NCBI GenBank assembly: GCA_000720375.1
Contig: JOAA01000003.1
Coordinates: forward strand, 434,001 to 498,000
Source of the DNA: Rhodococcus rhodnii
GTDB taxonomy: Bacteria > Actinomycetota > Actinomycetes > Mycobacteriales > Pseudonocardiaceae
Direction of reading: 5' to 3'
Length of the DNA: 64,000 bases
The position numbers and the translations under genes were made by a program. Each line of letters starts with the position of its first letter. The stretch's first letter is position 1. The notes under the pieces were generated by a model. The model worked only from the letters and a program-made list of their open reading frames with translations. It did not search any database and had not been told where the DNA came from. Shown here piece after piece: positions 9,046 through 16,593 of the stretch.

Positions 9046-9429
9046 TCACGACGAGAATGCCGGCTCGCCCTTCTTCTTCTTGCCGGTGTGCGCGGCCTCG
9101 AAGGCGTCGATGACGTTGGCCGGAATACGGCCGCGGTCGGAAAGCTCGAAGCCGTTCTGCCGAGCCCAGTCCCGAATGGCCTTGGTCTGCTCCCGGCTCG
9201 CCGGCGAACCGGCCCGCTTCGTCGGCGACGTGCCGCGCTTGACACGGCCACCGGTGCGGCGCGCCGAGTTCACGAACTCCTCAAGGCCGGCACGCAACTT
9301 TTCCGCGTTGGCCTCGGTCAGGTCGATCTCGTAGCTCACGCCGTCGAGTGCGAAGCTCACGGTGCTGATGTCGTCGGCGGCGGTGCCGTCGAGGTCATCA
9401 ACCAACTGGACGGTGACCCTCTGAGCCAT
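9046..9429 (-). CDS. lsr2: Lsr2 nucleoid-associated xenogeneic silencer
   Basis: 127 residues. The N-terminal dimerisation domain (1-55) begins [19 protein letters not shown]. The C-terminal AT-hook-like DNA-binding domain has [19 protein letters not shown] (about 85-104), where RGR enters the minor groove of AT-rich DNA. A basic linker ([11 protein letters not shown]) joins them, and the C terminus carries a KKKKG run that is longer than usual. The ATG has GAGG 9 nt upstream. Several Lsr2 paralogues are normal in actinomycetes; whether this is the main one cannot be told here. Confidence 0.95.
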   Translation of the reverse strand: MAQRVTVQLVDDLDGTAADDISTVSFALDGVSYEIDLTEANAEKLRAGLEEFVNSARRTGGRVKRGTSPTKRAGSPASREQTKAIRDWARQNGFELSDRGRIPANVIDAFEAAHTGKKKKGEPAFSS

Positions 9430-9466
9430 TAAAGGTTACCTCGATTTGCGACAGTGGTGACAATGG

Positions 9467-9506
9467 GTAACTCCTGCCGATCGAATCTACCCGGTGCAGG
9501 AGTTAC
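9467..9506. promoter_or_regulatory. Long inverted repeat upstream of lsr2
   Basis: Perfect 11-bp inverted repeat GTAACTCCTGC ... GCAGGAGTTAC with an 18-nt spacer, 38-77 nt upstream of the lsr2 start. The arms could be a dimeric operator or a leader hairpin. The spacer (CGATCGAATCTACCCGGT) is relatively AT-rich and might include a -10 element on the minus strand. Regulator unknown. Confidence 0.5.
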
Positions 9507-9548
9507 GAGAGACTATAGTTTGTCACTACCGGCACTTCGCAACTACCG

Positions 9549-9571
9549 GTGATCCGGGCGTGGCGGATCAC
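9549..9571. terminator. Hairpin downstream of the GH28 gene
   Basis: 8-bp stem GTGATCCG / CGGATCAC with a 7-nt loop, 12 nt beyond the stop of the GH28 gene on the minus strand. Plausible Rho-independent-like terminator without U tract. It also insulates the lsr2 promoter region. Confidence 0.55.
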
Positions 9572-9582
9572 ACGGACATGCA

Positions 9583-10974
9583 TCAGATAGGTTTTCCGTT
9601 GACCGTCACGTTTGTGAACTTCCGGCCGTCCACGTTGTTGAGGATGTTGCCCGTGTTGGCCACCCCGGTGAACTTACAGTCGGCCGCGACGAGTCCCTTG
9701 ACGCGAGCGTTCGGCAGGCCGCTGACGTCGAACACGCGAGCGGCCTTCGTGCACGACGAGTTGGTGATGGTAAACGGCCCGAACGCGGGCGGGAAGTTAC
9801 CGGTCTGGTTGTTGTAGGTGGACGTGACGAACACGAAGGAACGCTGGAACGTGCCCGTCACCGAGTCGAGGTTGATGTTCTGCGAGAAACCGCCACGTTT
9901 CGTGTTGGACTTGACGTAGAGGGCGAACTTCGTCGCGCCAATGACATTCAACTTGTAGGCGTAGACGTTCCGGATACCGCCGGTCTGCTCGCTGCCACAG
10001 GTGATCGCGCCCCAGTTGCCGTTCATCGTGCAGTTGACGACGACAAGGTTCTGACATGGGACGTTGACCCGGCGCCCATCGGCGTCCCGGCCGGACTTGA
10101 TGGCGACGTTGTCGTCGTGCGCGCCCAGCGTGCAGTTGGCGATGATGACGTGGTCACAGGACTCGGGATCGACCCCGTCGGTGTTGTTCGCCGCCGTGCT
10201 CGGGTCGGTGGTGACCCCGTCGACTGTCACGTTCTTGCACAGGGTTGGGTGAATTTGCCAAAACTTAGGGTTTTTTAGAGTGACGCCCTGGATAAGAACC
10301 GTGTCGCAGTTGTACGGCTCGATGAACGTGGACCGGGCGGTGTGCCCGGATCCGGGAAAGACCCGCTTGGCCGGATCGGTCACGCCGGCCGAGATCCGGG
10401 ATTCCAGCCAGGCTCGGTCCGAGCCCTTGTTCCACGACGAGGTGGCGTTCGCGTCCAGGGTGCCACTTCCGGTCAGCGCGATGTTCCGCTGGCCGTGCGC
10501 ATAGACCATCGGGGAGCGGTTCATGCACTCGATGCCCTCATACCGGGTGAGCACCGTGGGGAATTTCGAGGCGTCCGAGCTGAACTTCAGCACGGCACCG
10601 GATTGCAGGTGGAAGTCCACGTTGCTCTTCAGATGAATCGCCCCGGTGACATAGTTGCCCTTGGGCACGATCACGTGCCCGCCACCCGCTGCACTGGCCG
10701 CGTCGATGGCCTTCCGGAACGCCGCGGTGTTGTCGGTCGAGTTGTCCCCTTTGGCCCCGTACTGCGGATCCGTGGCGAGAAAATTCACACTGGGAAAAAT
10801 GGGCAGCTTTGTGGCCGCCACGATCTCGTTGGCCGCGGGCCACGGCAGTGTCGGTATCGCCGCGGTGAGCGTGATCGATTCGGCATGGGCCGTACGGAGT
10901 AATGCCGGGGAAATAGGGGCCATCACGGCCGCGGCGGCCATTGCACTGGTCCGGAACAGCTGACGGCGATCCAT
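9583..10974 (-). CDS. Secreted glycoside hydrolase family 28 protein (polygalacturonase-like), Tat signal
   Basis: 463 residues, right-handed beta-helix pectinase family. The N terminus MDRRQLFRTSA plus a hydrophobic stretch ending AHA is a Tat-type signal, with cleavage near residue 31. The pectate-lyase_3-like start (YGAKGDNSTDNTAAF) is at 72-86. GH28 catalytic sites visible are NTD (264-266) and DD (287-288). The usual third-motif His is replaced by Trp (NWGAITCGSE, 319-329) and the RxK motif reads YVK (353-355). The fold is clear but polygalacturonase activity is not assured; another uronic-acid or rhamnose glycan is possible. A LacI-type operator lies upstream. It is a single gene facing away from cbiMNQO. 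Confidence 0.88.
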   Translation of the reverse strand: MDRRQLFRTSAMAAAAVMAPISPALLRTAHAESITLTAAIPTLPWPAANEIVAATKLPIFPSVNFLATDPQYGAKGDNSTDNTAAFRKAIDAASAAGGGHVIVPKGNYVTGAIHLKSNVDFHLQSGAVLKFSSDASKFPTVLTRYEGIECMNRSPMVYAHGQRNIALTGSGTLDANATSSWNKGSDRAWLESRISAGVTDPAKRVFPGSGHTARSTFIEPYNCDTVLIQGVTLKNPKFWQIHPTLCKNVTVDGVTTDPSTAANNTDGVDPESCDHVIIANCTLGAHDDNVAIKSGRDADGRRVNVPCQNLVVVNCTMNGNWGAITCGSEQTGGIRNVYAYKLNVIGATKFALYVKSNTKRGGFSQNINLDSVTGTFQRSFVFVTSTYNNQTGNFPPAFGPFTITNSSCTKAARVFDVSGLPNARVKGLVAADCKFTGVANTGNILNNVDGRKFTNVTVNGKPI

Positions 10975-11026
10975 CCGTGCCTCCAGGTGGTCGAAGGAAC
11001 CCAGCGGCGGATGGGGTGACTATGAC

Positions 11027-11040
11027 TGTAAACGTTTTCA
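11027..11040. promoter_or_regulatory. LacI-family operator-like palindrome upstream of GH28
   Basis: TGTAAACGTTTTCA (reverse TGAAAACGTTTACA) is a near-perfect 14-bp palindrome centred on ACGT/CG, the usual LacI-family form (TGnAAnCGnTnnCA). It is 53-66 nt upstream of the GH28 start, so sugar-responsive repression of the pectinase is likely. No LacI gene is in the window. Confidence 0.6.
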
Positions 11041-11173
11041 CCACGTTCGGTCCAGTCTCGGCCAAGCCGGAGCGCGACCGGCGACGAAGTGATACTCAGC
11101 GGCTATAGCCAACCTCTGGTGACAACACGAGGGTGGCGATTAGGGTGAGTCGACGCCTGATAAGGAGGCCACC

Positions 11174-11869
11174 ATGTCCACCTCGGTGGCGATGCACATG
11201 AGCGACGGCCTGCTCAACGCTCCGACGTCGATCCTTTTTGGCGCGGTGGCGGTGATCGGGCTGGTGATCGCGACCATCGGAGCACGGCGGGACCTCGACG
11301 ACCGCACCGCGCCGATGGCCGGACTGGTCGCAGCGTTCATCTTCGCCGTGCAGATGCTGAATTTCCCCGTTCTGCCCGGGGTGAGCGGGCACTTGCTCGG
11401 TGGCGCGCTCGCCGCGATCCTCGTAGGGCCGTTCGCAGGCGCACTGTGCGTGACGATTGTGCTTACGTTGCAAGCATTGTTGTTCGCCGACGGCGGTTTG
11501 ACCGCTTTGGGGGCGAACGTCACGAACATGGCGCTGATCGGCACCGCCGCGGGTTACCTGGTGGCCGTGGCGCTGCGGAAACTGGCCACTCGCAACAAGT
11601 TCGGGCTGAGCGCGGTCGCGTTCTTCGCCGCTTTCTGCAACACGGTCATCGCGTCGCTCGGCTTCGTGCTCGAGTTCGCGATCGGCGGTGACTCGGCGTT
11701 CGCACTGGGCGGCGTGGCCGGAACGGTACTCGGCGTGCACTGTCTCATTGGGATCGGCGAGGGCATCATCACCGCGCTGACCGTCGGCGCCGTCGCCGCG
11801 ATACGCCCGGATCTGGTGTATCTGCTGCGCGGCACCTCGCGTCCGCTCGTGATCAAGGAGGCGTCGTGA
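11174..11869 (+). CDS. cbiM: Cobalt ECF transporter substrate-binding membrane protein CbiM
   Basis: 231 residues with about six hydrophobic helices. The family N-terminal motif MHMSDGLLN, whose Met-His binds Co2+ at a free N terminus in known CbiM, starts at residue 7 here, preceded by MSTSVA. The ATG at 11174 has a strong AAGGAGG 6 nt upstream, whereas the internal ATG at 11192 has none, so the longer start is given. Either the first six residues are removed or metal binding differs. It is the first gene of cbiMNQO, linked by overlaps. No cobalamin riboswitch was recognised in the 199-nt upstream gap. Confidence 0.92.
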   Translation: MSTSVAMHMSDGLLNAPTSILFGAVAVIGLVIATIGARRDLDDRTAPMAGLVAAFIFAVQMLNFPVLPGVSGHLLGGALAAILVGPFAGALCVTIVLTLQALLFADGGLTALGANVTNMALIGTAAGYLVAVALRKLATRNKFGLSAVAFFAAFCNTVIASLGFVLEFAIGGDSAFALGGVAGTVLGVHCLIGIGEGIITALTVGAVAAIRPDLVYLLRGTSRPLVIKEAS

Positions 11870-12201
11870 CTCGCCGTCGTAGCCTGTTCTTCATCGGTTT
11901 CGCTCTGATAGCCCTGATTCTGGCCGGCGGCGTATCGTATTTCGCCGATTCCAATCCGGACGGTCTTGACCACGCCACCCTGCAAGGCTGCACGGTCGGC
12001 GAGGACGAGCAGTTGACCGGAACCTGCATCGCACAGGGCGCCACCGACCACTCGCTCAAGGACAGCCCACTGGCCGACTACGCGGTGGGCGGCACCGAAG
12101 GGACCACCGGCCTGGCCGGCGTGATCGGCGTGATCGCGACCCTGGTCGTCGCGGGCGGCCTCTTCTGGGTGCTGCGCAAGCGTTCCCCGAAGGACAGTTG
12201 A
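11866..12201 (+). CDS. cbiN: Cobalt transport accessory protein CbiN
   Basis: 111 residues: an N-terminal membrane helix (FFIGFALIALILAGGVSYF), an external loop with the family signature NPDGLD, then a second helix near the C terminus (GVIGVIATLVVAGGLFWVL). CbiN pairs with CbiM to allow cobalt capture. The GTG start overlaps the cbiM stop (GTGA). Two Cys in the loop (QGC, GTC) are unusual enough to note but not diagnostic. Confidence 0.9.
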   Translation: MTRRRSLFFIGFALIALILAGGVSYFADSNPDGLDHATLQGCTVGEDEQLTGTCIAQGATDHSLKDSPLADYAVGGTEGTTGLAGVIGVIATLVVAGGLFWVLRKRSPKDS

Positions 12202-12962
12202 TGGGAGCCGGGCACAGCCACCTGTTGTACCGCGCGGGTGACTCGCCGGTGCACAAGCTCGCTCCCGAGGTGAAGATCATCTCAGCGCTGGCGATGGTGC
12301 TGTGCGTTGTGGCCACGCCCCGTACGGAATATTGGGCGTTCGCCGGGTATTTCCTGGTGCTGCTCGTCGTGTGGGCGATCGCGGGAGTGCCACTGAGGTG
12401 GTTCGCCGCACGCGCCATGATCGAGATTCCGTTCGTGGTACTGGCTTTTCTGCTGCCGTTCGTCGGTGGCGGCGAGCGAACGCAGTTCCTCGGCCTGTCG
12501 GTGTCCGTCGCGGGAGCGCTGGCCGGGTGGAACATCCTGATCAAGGGCACGCTCGGCGTCCTGGTGTCGCTGACCCTGGCCGCCACGACGAGCCACCGCG
12601 ATCTGATCGCTGGCCTGCAGCGGCTTCGCGTGCCGAGCCTGTTCATCACGATCGCCACACTGATGATCCGTTACGTCGAGGTGATCGTCGAAGAAGCACG
12701 GCGGATGCGGATCGCGCGCATCAGCCGTGGGCACGATCCACGATTCCTCTGGCAGATCGGTGCGACCGCACGGGGAATCGGGACACTGTTCATCAGATCG
12801 TATGAACGCGGGGAGCGTGTGCACATCGCGATGCTGTCCCGCGGCTGGTCGGGCGTCCTGCCCGAATCCGCCCGGCAACGCCCTGGCGCACGACTCTGGG
12901 CAGCCGGTCTGGTGCCCGCGGCCGTATCCGCCGCGACCCTTACGGTGGCATTGTGGACATGA
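12201..12962 (+). CDS. cbiQ: Energy-coupling factor transmembrane protein CbiQ (EcfT)
   Basis: 253 residues, multi-helix T-component coupling CbiMN to the ATPase. The cytoplasmic coupling segment EARRMRIARISRGHDPRF (about 155-175) carries the Ala-Arg-Gly-type signature (usually ARG/ARS) of EcfT proteins, and a second short helix follows at ERGERVHIAMLSRGWSG. The ATG at 12201 overlaps the cbiN stop as TGATG; an in-frame TTG one codon earlier was not preferred. It ends within the start of cbiO. Confidence 0.92.
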   Translation: MGAGHSHLLYRAGDSPVHKLAPEVKIISALAMVLCVVATPRTEYWAFAGYFLVLLVVWAIAGVPLRWFAARAMIEIPFVVLAFLLPFVGGGERTQFLGLSVSVAGALAGWNILIKGTLGVLVSLTLAATTSHRDLIAGLQRLRVPSLFITIATLMIRYVEVIVEEARRMRIARISRGHDPRFLWQIGATARGIGTLFIRSYERGERVHIAMLSRGWSGVLPESARQRPGARLWAAGLVPAAVSAATLTVALWT

Positions 12963-13693
12963 CTCCAGCGCTGCAGGTCGAAGGCCTGGCGTACGCGTAT
13001 CCCGACGGTACGCAGGCGCTGTTCGGTGTGGACCTGCGGGTCGACCCAGGCGAACGGGTCGCCGTGCTCGGGCCGAACGGCGCCGGGAAAACGACCTTGG
13101 TGATGCACCTCAACGGGGTGCTGCAGGCGGGTGCCGGGAGCATTTCGGTGGCCGGGCTACCGGTCTCGAAGGCGAATCTGAAGGAGATCCGGCGCCGGGT
13201 GGGCGTGGTTTTCCAGGACCCGGACGACCAGTTGTTCATGCCGACTGTCGGCGAGGACGTCGCATTCGGTCCCGCCAATTTTGGGGTGACTGGCGCTGCA
13301 CTGGAATCGGCCGTGGCATCGGCGTTGGACGCGGTCGGCATGGCGCATTTGACGGACAAGTCACCGCTGCACTTGTCGTTCGGGCAACGGCGGCGGGTCG
13401 CGGTGGCGACCGTGCTGGCGTGCGATCCGGACATCATGGTGCTGGACGAGCCGTCGGCGAACCTGGAACCGATCGCGCGGCGCGAGCTGGCCGAGGTGCT
13501 GCTTTCGTTGAACCGCACCATGTTGATGGTCACGCACGATTTGCCGTACGCGTTGCAATTGTGCCCGCGCAGCATTCTGATCGACGGTGGCATTATCGTG
13601 GCCGACGGGCCGACCGAGGAAATCCTGGCGGACACGGATCTGCTTGCGCAGCACCGGCTGGAGCTTCCGTACGGATTCCAGATCCCTGTCTGA
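12959..13693 (+). CDS. cbiO: Cobalt ABC transporter ATPase CbiO (EcfA)
   Basis: 244 residues. Walker A GPNGAGKTT near residue 40, Q-loop VFQDPDDQLF near 84 (the DDQ of ECF ATPases), signature LSFGQRRRVA near 138 and Walker B IMVLDEPSANLEP near 160, with the switch His in VTHD. All ATPase motifs are intact. The ATG overlaps the cbiQ stop as ATGA; a GTG two codons earlier is equally possible. It drives cobalt uptake for corrinoid synthesis. Confidence 0.92.
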   Translation: MTPALQVEGLAYAYPDGTQALFGVDLRVDPGERVAVLGPNGAGKTTLVMHLNGVLQAGAGSISVAGLPVSKANLKEIRRRVGVVFQDPDDQLFMPTVGEDVAFGPANFGVTGAALESAVASALDAVGMAHLTDKSPLHLSFGQRRRVAVATVLACDPDIMVLDEPSANLEPIARRELAEVLLSLNRTMLMVTHDLPYALQLCPRSILIDGGIIVADGPTEEILADTDLLAQHRLELPYGFQIPV

Positions 13694-13694
13694 C

Positions 13695-14345
13695 ATGACG
13701 GTGTGGCTGATCCGGCACGGGGAAAGTCTCGCGAACGCGGGCAGCCACACCACGGGCTCTGCCACCAATCCGCTGACGCCGCGGGGCGAGCAGCAGGCGG
13801 CGTTGGTGGCCTTCGACCACCCACCGGATCTGGTGGTTCACTCGCCCTATCTGCGAGCCCGGCAGACAGCTCAACCGACCATCGACCGGTTTCCGTCGGC
13901 ACGCGTCGAGGAATGGCCGATCGAGGAATTCGACTATCTCGGCCGATTCCACGGCAAGCCGACGACGGCCGCGCAGCGCGCTGCTGCGGTCGCCGCGTAC
14001 TGGGACGCCGCCGATCCGCACTACCGGGATGATGAGAATTCCGAGTCCTTTGTGGATGTTCACGCTCGGGCTCGTCAGTTCCTGGCTCGTCTGGCCGATA
14101 CCGAGTGCTCGTACGTGGCGGCCTTCACGCACGGGATGTTCATGCGCATTGTGCTGTGGGCCATTCTGACCGGCGACGCCGTTCCCGACAGGGCGAACAT
14201 GCGGAGGTTCCACGCCTTCCGGATGGCAAGCCTCATCCCTAATTGCTCGATCTTGCCTTTGGTTCTCAACGGGGAACAGGGCTATCAGTTCTCGGCTGCT
14301 TCTACGGCTCATCTTCCCGTGGGGCTGCGGAGCGGTGGGCACTGA
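13695..14345 (+). CDS. Histidine phosphatase superfamily protein
   Basis: 216 residues. It begins with the phosphoglycerate-mutase-like motif LIRHGESLAN (catalytic His8); the second conserved basic residue is in SPYLRARQT near 55, and the second catalytic His is in AAFTHGMFMRI near 150. Only 1 nt separates it from cbiO, so it is probably read with the cobalt operon. That suggests an alpha-ribazole phosphatase (CobC) role, but the family is too broad and sequence alone does not decide. Confidence 0.8.
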   Translation: MTVWLIRHGESLANAGSHTTGSATNPLTPRGEQQAALVAFDHPPDLVVHSPYLRARQTAQPTIDRFPSARVEEWPIEEFDYLGRFHGKPTTAAQRAAAVAAYWDAADPHYRDDENSESFVDVHARARQFLARLADTECSYVAAFTHGMFMRIVLWAILTGDAVPDRANMRRFHAFRMASLIPNCSILPLVLNGEQGYQFSAASTAHLPVGLRSGGH

Positions 14346-14687
14346 CACAGGGAACTCTCTAGCCATGGCGCAACTGGGCCGCCAGCCGAGTTTCTCCCTG
14401 CGACGGCTGAGTTCCGAGTCAATGCTGCTGCTTCATGCGGTTTCGGCGAAGAGTAAACCCGCCGGCAAATGGTGAGGTTCTCGCGACCCCCACCGTCAAA
14501 CCCCCACCGCTCCCGGGGGCTCCCCTGCGGCCAGTCTATCGGTGGGGGGTGATCAACAGGGATTGTGTCGTGTGCGATGTGGACAACTCGGCGCCTGTGG
14601 ACAACTCGGCGATGTGGATCTTCACGCGCTTGCCTGGCCGGTGGGTCTCACTACGATCGGCATTGGCATTGCTTTCCTTCTGTCCGT
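14346..14687. other. 342-nt intergenic region with hairpin and paired DnaA-box-like repeats
   Basis: No credible gene. It holds (a) a 9-bp inverted repeat CCCCCACCG (14501-14509) / CGGTGGGGG (14540-14548) enclosing a CCCGGG core, likely the terminator of the cobalt/phosphatase transcript, and (b) two direct copies of TGTGGACAACTCGGCG (14578-14593 and 14596-14611), 18 nt apart, each containing the complement of the actinobacterial DnaA box TTGTCCACA. The facing gene is the 3' end of the minus-strand epimerase. Confidence 0.6.
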
Positions 14688-15689
14688 TCAAAGTGTGAAG
14701 CCATTGGGGAAAGGATCGGTGGGGTCCAACAGGTATTGAGCCATGCCGGTGATCCAGGCGCGACCGGTGACAGTCGGGACGACCGCGTCGAGTGAAGCGA
14801 CGGTGGTCTGCTTGCTGAGCCGTCCGATGAACGTGGTTCCGAGCAGGGACTCGTTCACGAAGTCCTGCCCGATGGCGAGTTCGCCGCGGGCATGCAGTTG
14901 CGCCATCCGTGCGGAAGTGCCTGTGCCGCAGGGGGATCGATCGAACCAGCCAGGGTGGATGACCATGGCGTTGCGGGAATGGCTGCCGCCAGTCCCGGGA
15001 GCCACCAGTTGTACGTGTTTGCATCCGGCGAAGCGCGGGTCGCCCGGATGCACTGGTCGGCGCTCGGCGTTGATGGCCGCCATGATCTGCAGGCCTGCCG
15101 TGAGCATTCTGTCCTTTTCGGACTTGTCAAAGGGGATTCCCAGGTCCTTGATGGGCAAGATGGCGTAGAAGTTCCCGCCGTATGCCATGTCGTACCGGAC
15201 CTCGCCGATCCCCGGCACAGTCACGACCGCGTCGAGCTCCAGCAAGAACGATGGCACGTTCTCGATGGTGACCGATTCGGCGTGGCCGTCGCGGACCTGG
15301 ACCTCCGCGACGACCAGGCCCGCGGGCGTGTCCAGCCGGATGGTGGTGACAGGTTCGACAACCTCGACCATGCCGGTTTCCACCAGCACGGTGGCCACGC
15401 CGATCGTGCCGTGCCCGCACATCGGCAGGCAGCCGGAGACCTCGATGTAGAGCACTCCGGTGTCGACGTCCGGTCTGGTAGGTGGCTGCAAAATCGCGCC
15501 ACTCATGGCGGCGTGCCCACGCGGCTCGTTGACCAGGAACTGGCGAATGTGATCAAGGTGCTCGACGAAGTAGGCGCGTTTCTCGGCCATGGTGTCGCCG
15601 GGGATCACGCCCACTCCGCCGGTGATCACGCGCGTCGGCATGCCCTCGGTGTGCGAGTCGACCGCGGTGAAGTAGCGGGTGGCTCGCAT
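14688..15689 (-). CDS. 4-hydroxyproline 2-epimerase (proline racemase family)
   Basis: 333 residues. Both catalytic cysteines of the family are visible, the first in CLPMCGHGTIGVAT near residue 90 and the second in RSPCGTGTSARMAQL near 255, with the neighbouring acid/His residues. Family members with Cys-Cys pairs interconvert trans-4-hydroxy-L-proline and cis-4-hydroxy-D-proline. The adjacent DHDPS-like deaminase and D-hydroxyproline dehydrogenase parts make epimerase more likely than proline racemase. The ATG was chosen 1 nt after the preceding stop (TGAAATG); upstream in-frame sequence is shadow of the deaminase gene. It is the last gene of the operon. Confidence 0.9.
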   Translation of the reverse strand: MRATRYFTAVDSHTEGMPTRVITGGVGVIPGDTMAEKRAYFVEHLDHIRQFLVNEPRGHAAMSGAILQPPTRPDVDTGVLYIEVSGCLPMCGHGTIGVATVLVETGMVEVVEPVTTIRLDTPAGLVVAEVQVRDGHAESVTIENVPSFLLELDAVVTVPGIGEVRYDMAYGGNFYAILPIKDLGIPFDKSEKDRMLTAGLQIMAAINAERRPVHPGDPRFAGCKHVQLVAPGTGGSHSRNAMVIHPGWFDRSPCGTGTSARMAQLHARGELAIGQDFVNESLLGTTFIGRLSKQTTVASLDAVVPTVTGRAWITGMAQYLLDPTDPFPNGFTL

Positions 15690-15690
15690 T

Positions 15691-16593
15691 TCACGCCACC
15701 CCGACCGCTCGCCGCATGTCGGCTTCCAGTGCGGCAAGCTGGTCGCTCGACAGCGGGCCACGTGGTGGCCGGCATGGTCCGCCATACCGGCCGACGTAGT
15801 CCATGCCGTACTTGATCGCCTGCACGAACTCGGTTCGCGAGTCCCACCGGAACGCGCCGACCATGGCCTCGTACATGGCGCGCGCGTCGGCGACCTTTCC
15901 TTCCAGGGCAAGGGAGAACAGGCGCACGGATTCGGCCGGGAAGACGTTCGGGAATCCGGCGAACCAGCCGGTCGCGCCCATCAGCACCGACTCGACCAGA
16001 ACGTCGTCTGCCCCGGCGACCACGGTCAGGTTCGGCGCCAGGTCGCGGATCTCGGTCACCCGGCGTACGTCGCCGGAGAATTCCTTGATCGCGACCACGT
16101 TGTCGATCTGGGCGATCTCCGCGAGCAGCGCGGGTGTCAGGTCGACCTTGGTGTCGAACGGGTTGTTGTAGACCATGACCGGCAGGCCCACGGCAGCGAC
16201 CTGTTCGAAGTGCTTGATCACCTCGCCGGCGTTCGCCCGGTACAGGGTGGGTGGCAGGCACAGCACGCCATCCGCGCCGTCCTCAGCCGCGACCTCGGCC
16301 CAGTGCCGAGCCTGGTGTGAGCCGACGCCATGCACGCCGACCACCACGATTCCCCTGTCCCCCACCGTTTCGATCGCGGTCCGCGCCACGGCACGGCGTT
16401 CGTCGTCGGTGAGAGAGGAGTATTCGCCGAGTGACCCGTTCGGGCCGACGCCCCGGCATCCGTTCTCGATCAACCACTGGCAGTGGTCGGCGTAACGGTC
16501 CAGGTCGACTCGGAGCCCGGCCGGTGCGGTCGGGTCCTCGGCGTACGGCAACGCGGTCGCGACGATGACGCCGTCGAGCTTCTCCTGTGTCAC
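15691..16593 (-). CDS. DHDPS-family lyase, probable 1-pyrroline-4-hydroxy-2-carboxylate deaminase
   Basis: 300 residues, TIM barrel of the dihydrodipicolinate synthase/NAL family. The Tyr of MVYNNPFDT (near 140) and the Schiff-base Lys of NVVAIKEFSGD (near 167) are present. In hydroxyproline catabolism such enzymes convert pyrroline-4-hydroxy-2-carboxylate to alpha-ketoglutarate semialdehyde. Gene context (epimerase and three-part dehydrogenase in one operon) supports this over dapA. The GTG start has GAGGAGG 6 nt upstream and overlaps the preceding stop as GTGA; the long in-frame N-terminal extension is not coding. Confidence 0.88.
   Translation of the reverse strand: MTQEKLDGVIVATALPYAEDPTAPAGLRVDLDRYADHCQWLIENGCRGVGPNGSLGEYSSLTDDERRAVARTAIETVGDRGIVVVGVHGVGSHQARHWAEVAAEDGADGVLCLPPTLYRANAGEVIKHFEQVAAVGLPVMVYNNPFDTKVDLTPALLAEIAQIDNVVAIKEFSGDVRRVTEIRDLAPNLTVVAGADDVLVESVLMGATGWFAGFPNVFPAESVRLFSLALEGKVADARAMYEAMVGAFRWDSRTEFVQAIKYGMDYVGRYGGPCRPPRGPLSSDQLAALEADMRRAVGVA

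Noticed and set aside
11041..11173. Cobalamin riboswitch upstream of cbiMNQO
   Set aside because: The B12-box and conserved loop sequences could not be found in the short leader.
14500..14620. Chromosomal replication origin
   Set aside because: Only two DnaA-box-like words, no AT-rich unwinding region and no dnaA/dnaN genes.
14435..14698. Possible 87-codon gene in the gap before the epimerase
   Set aside because: No ribosome site, low similarity in character to neighbours, spans the hairpin and direct repeats.
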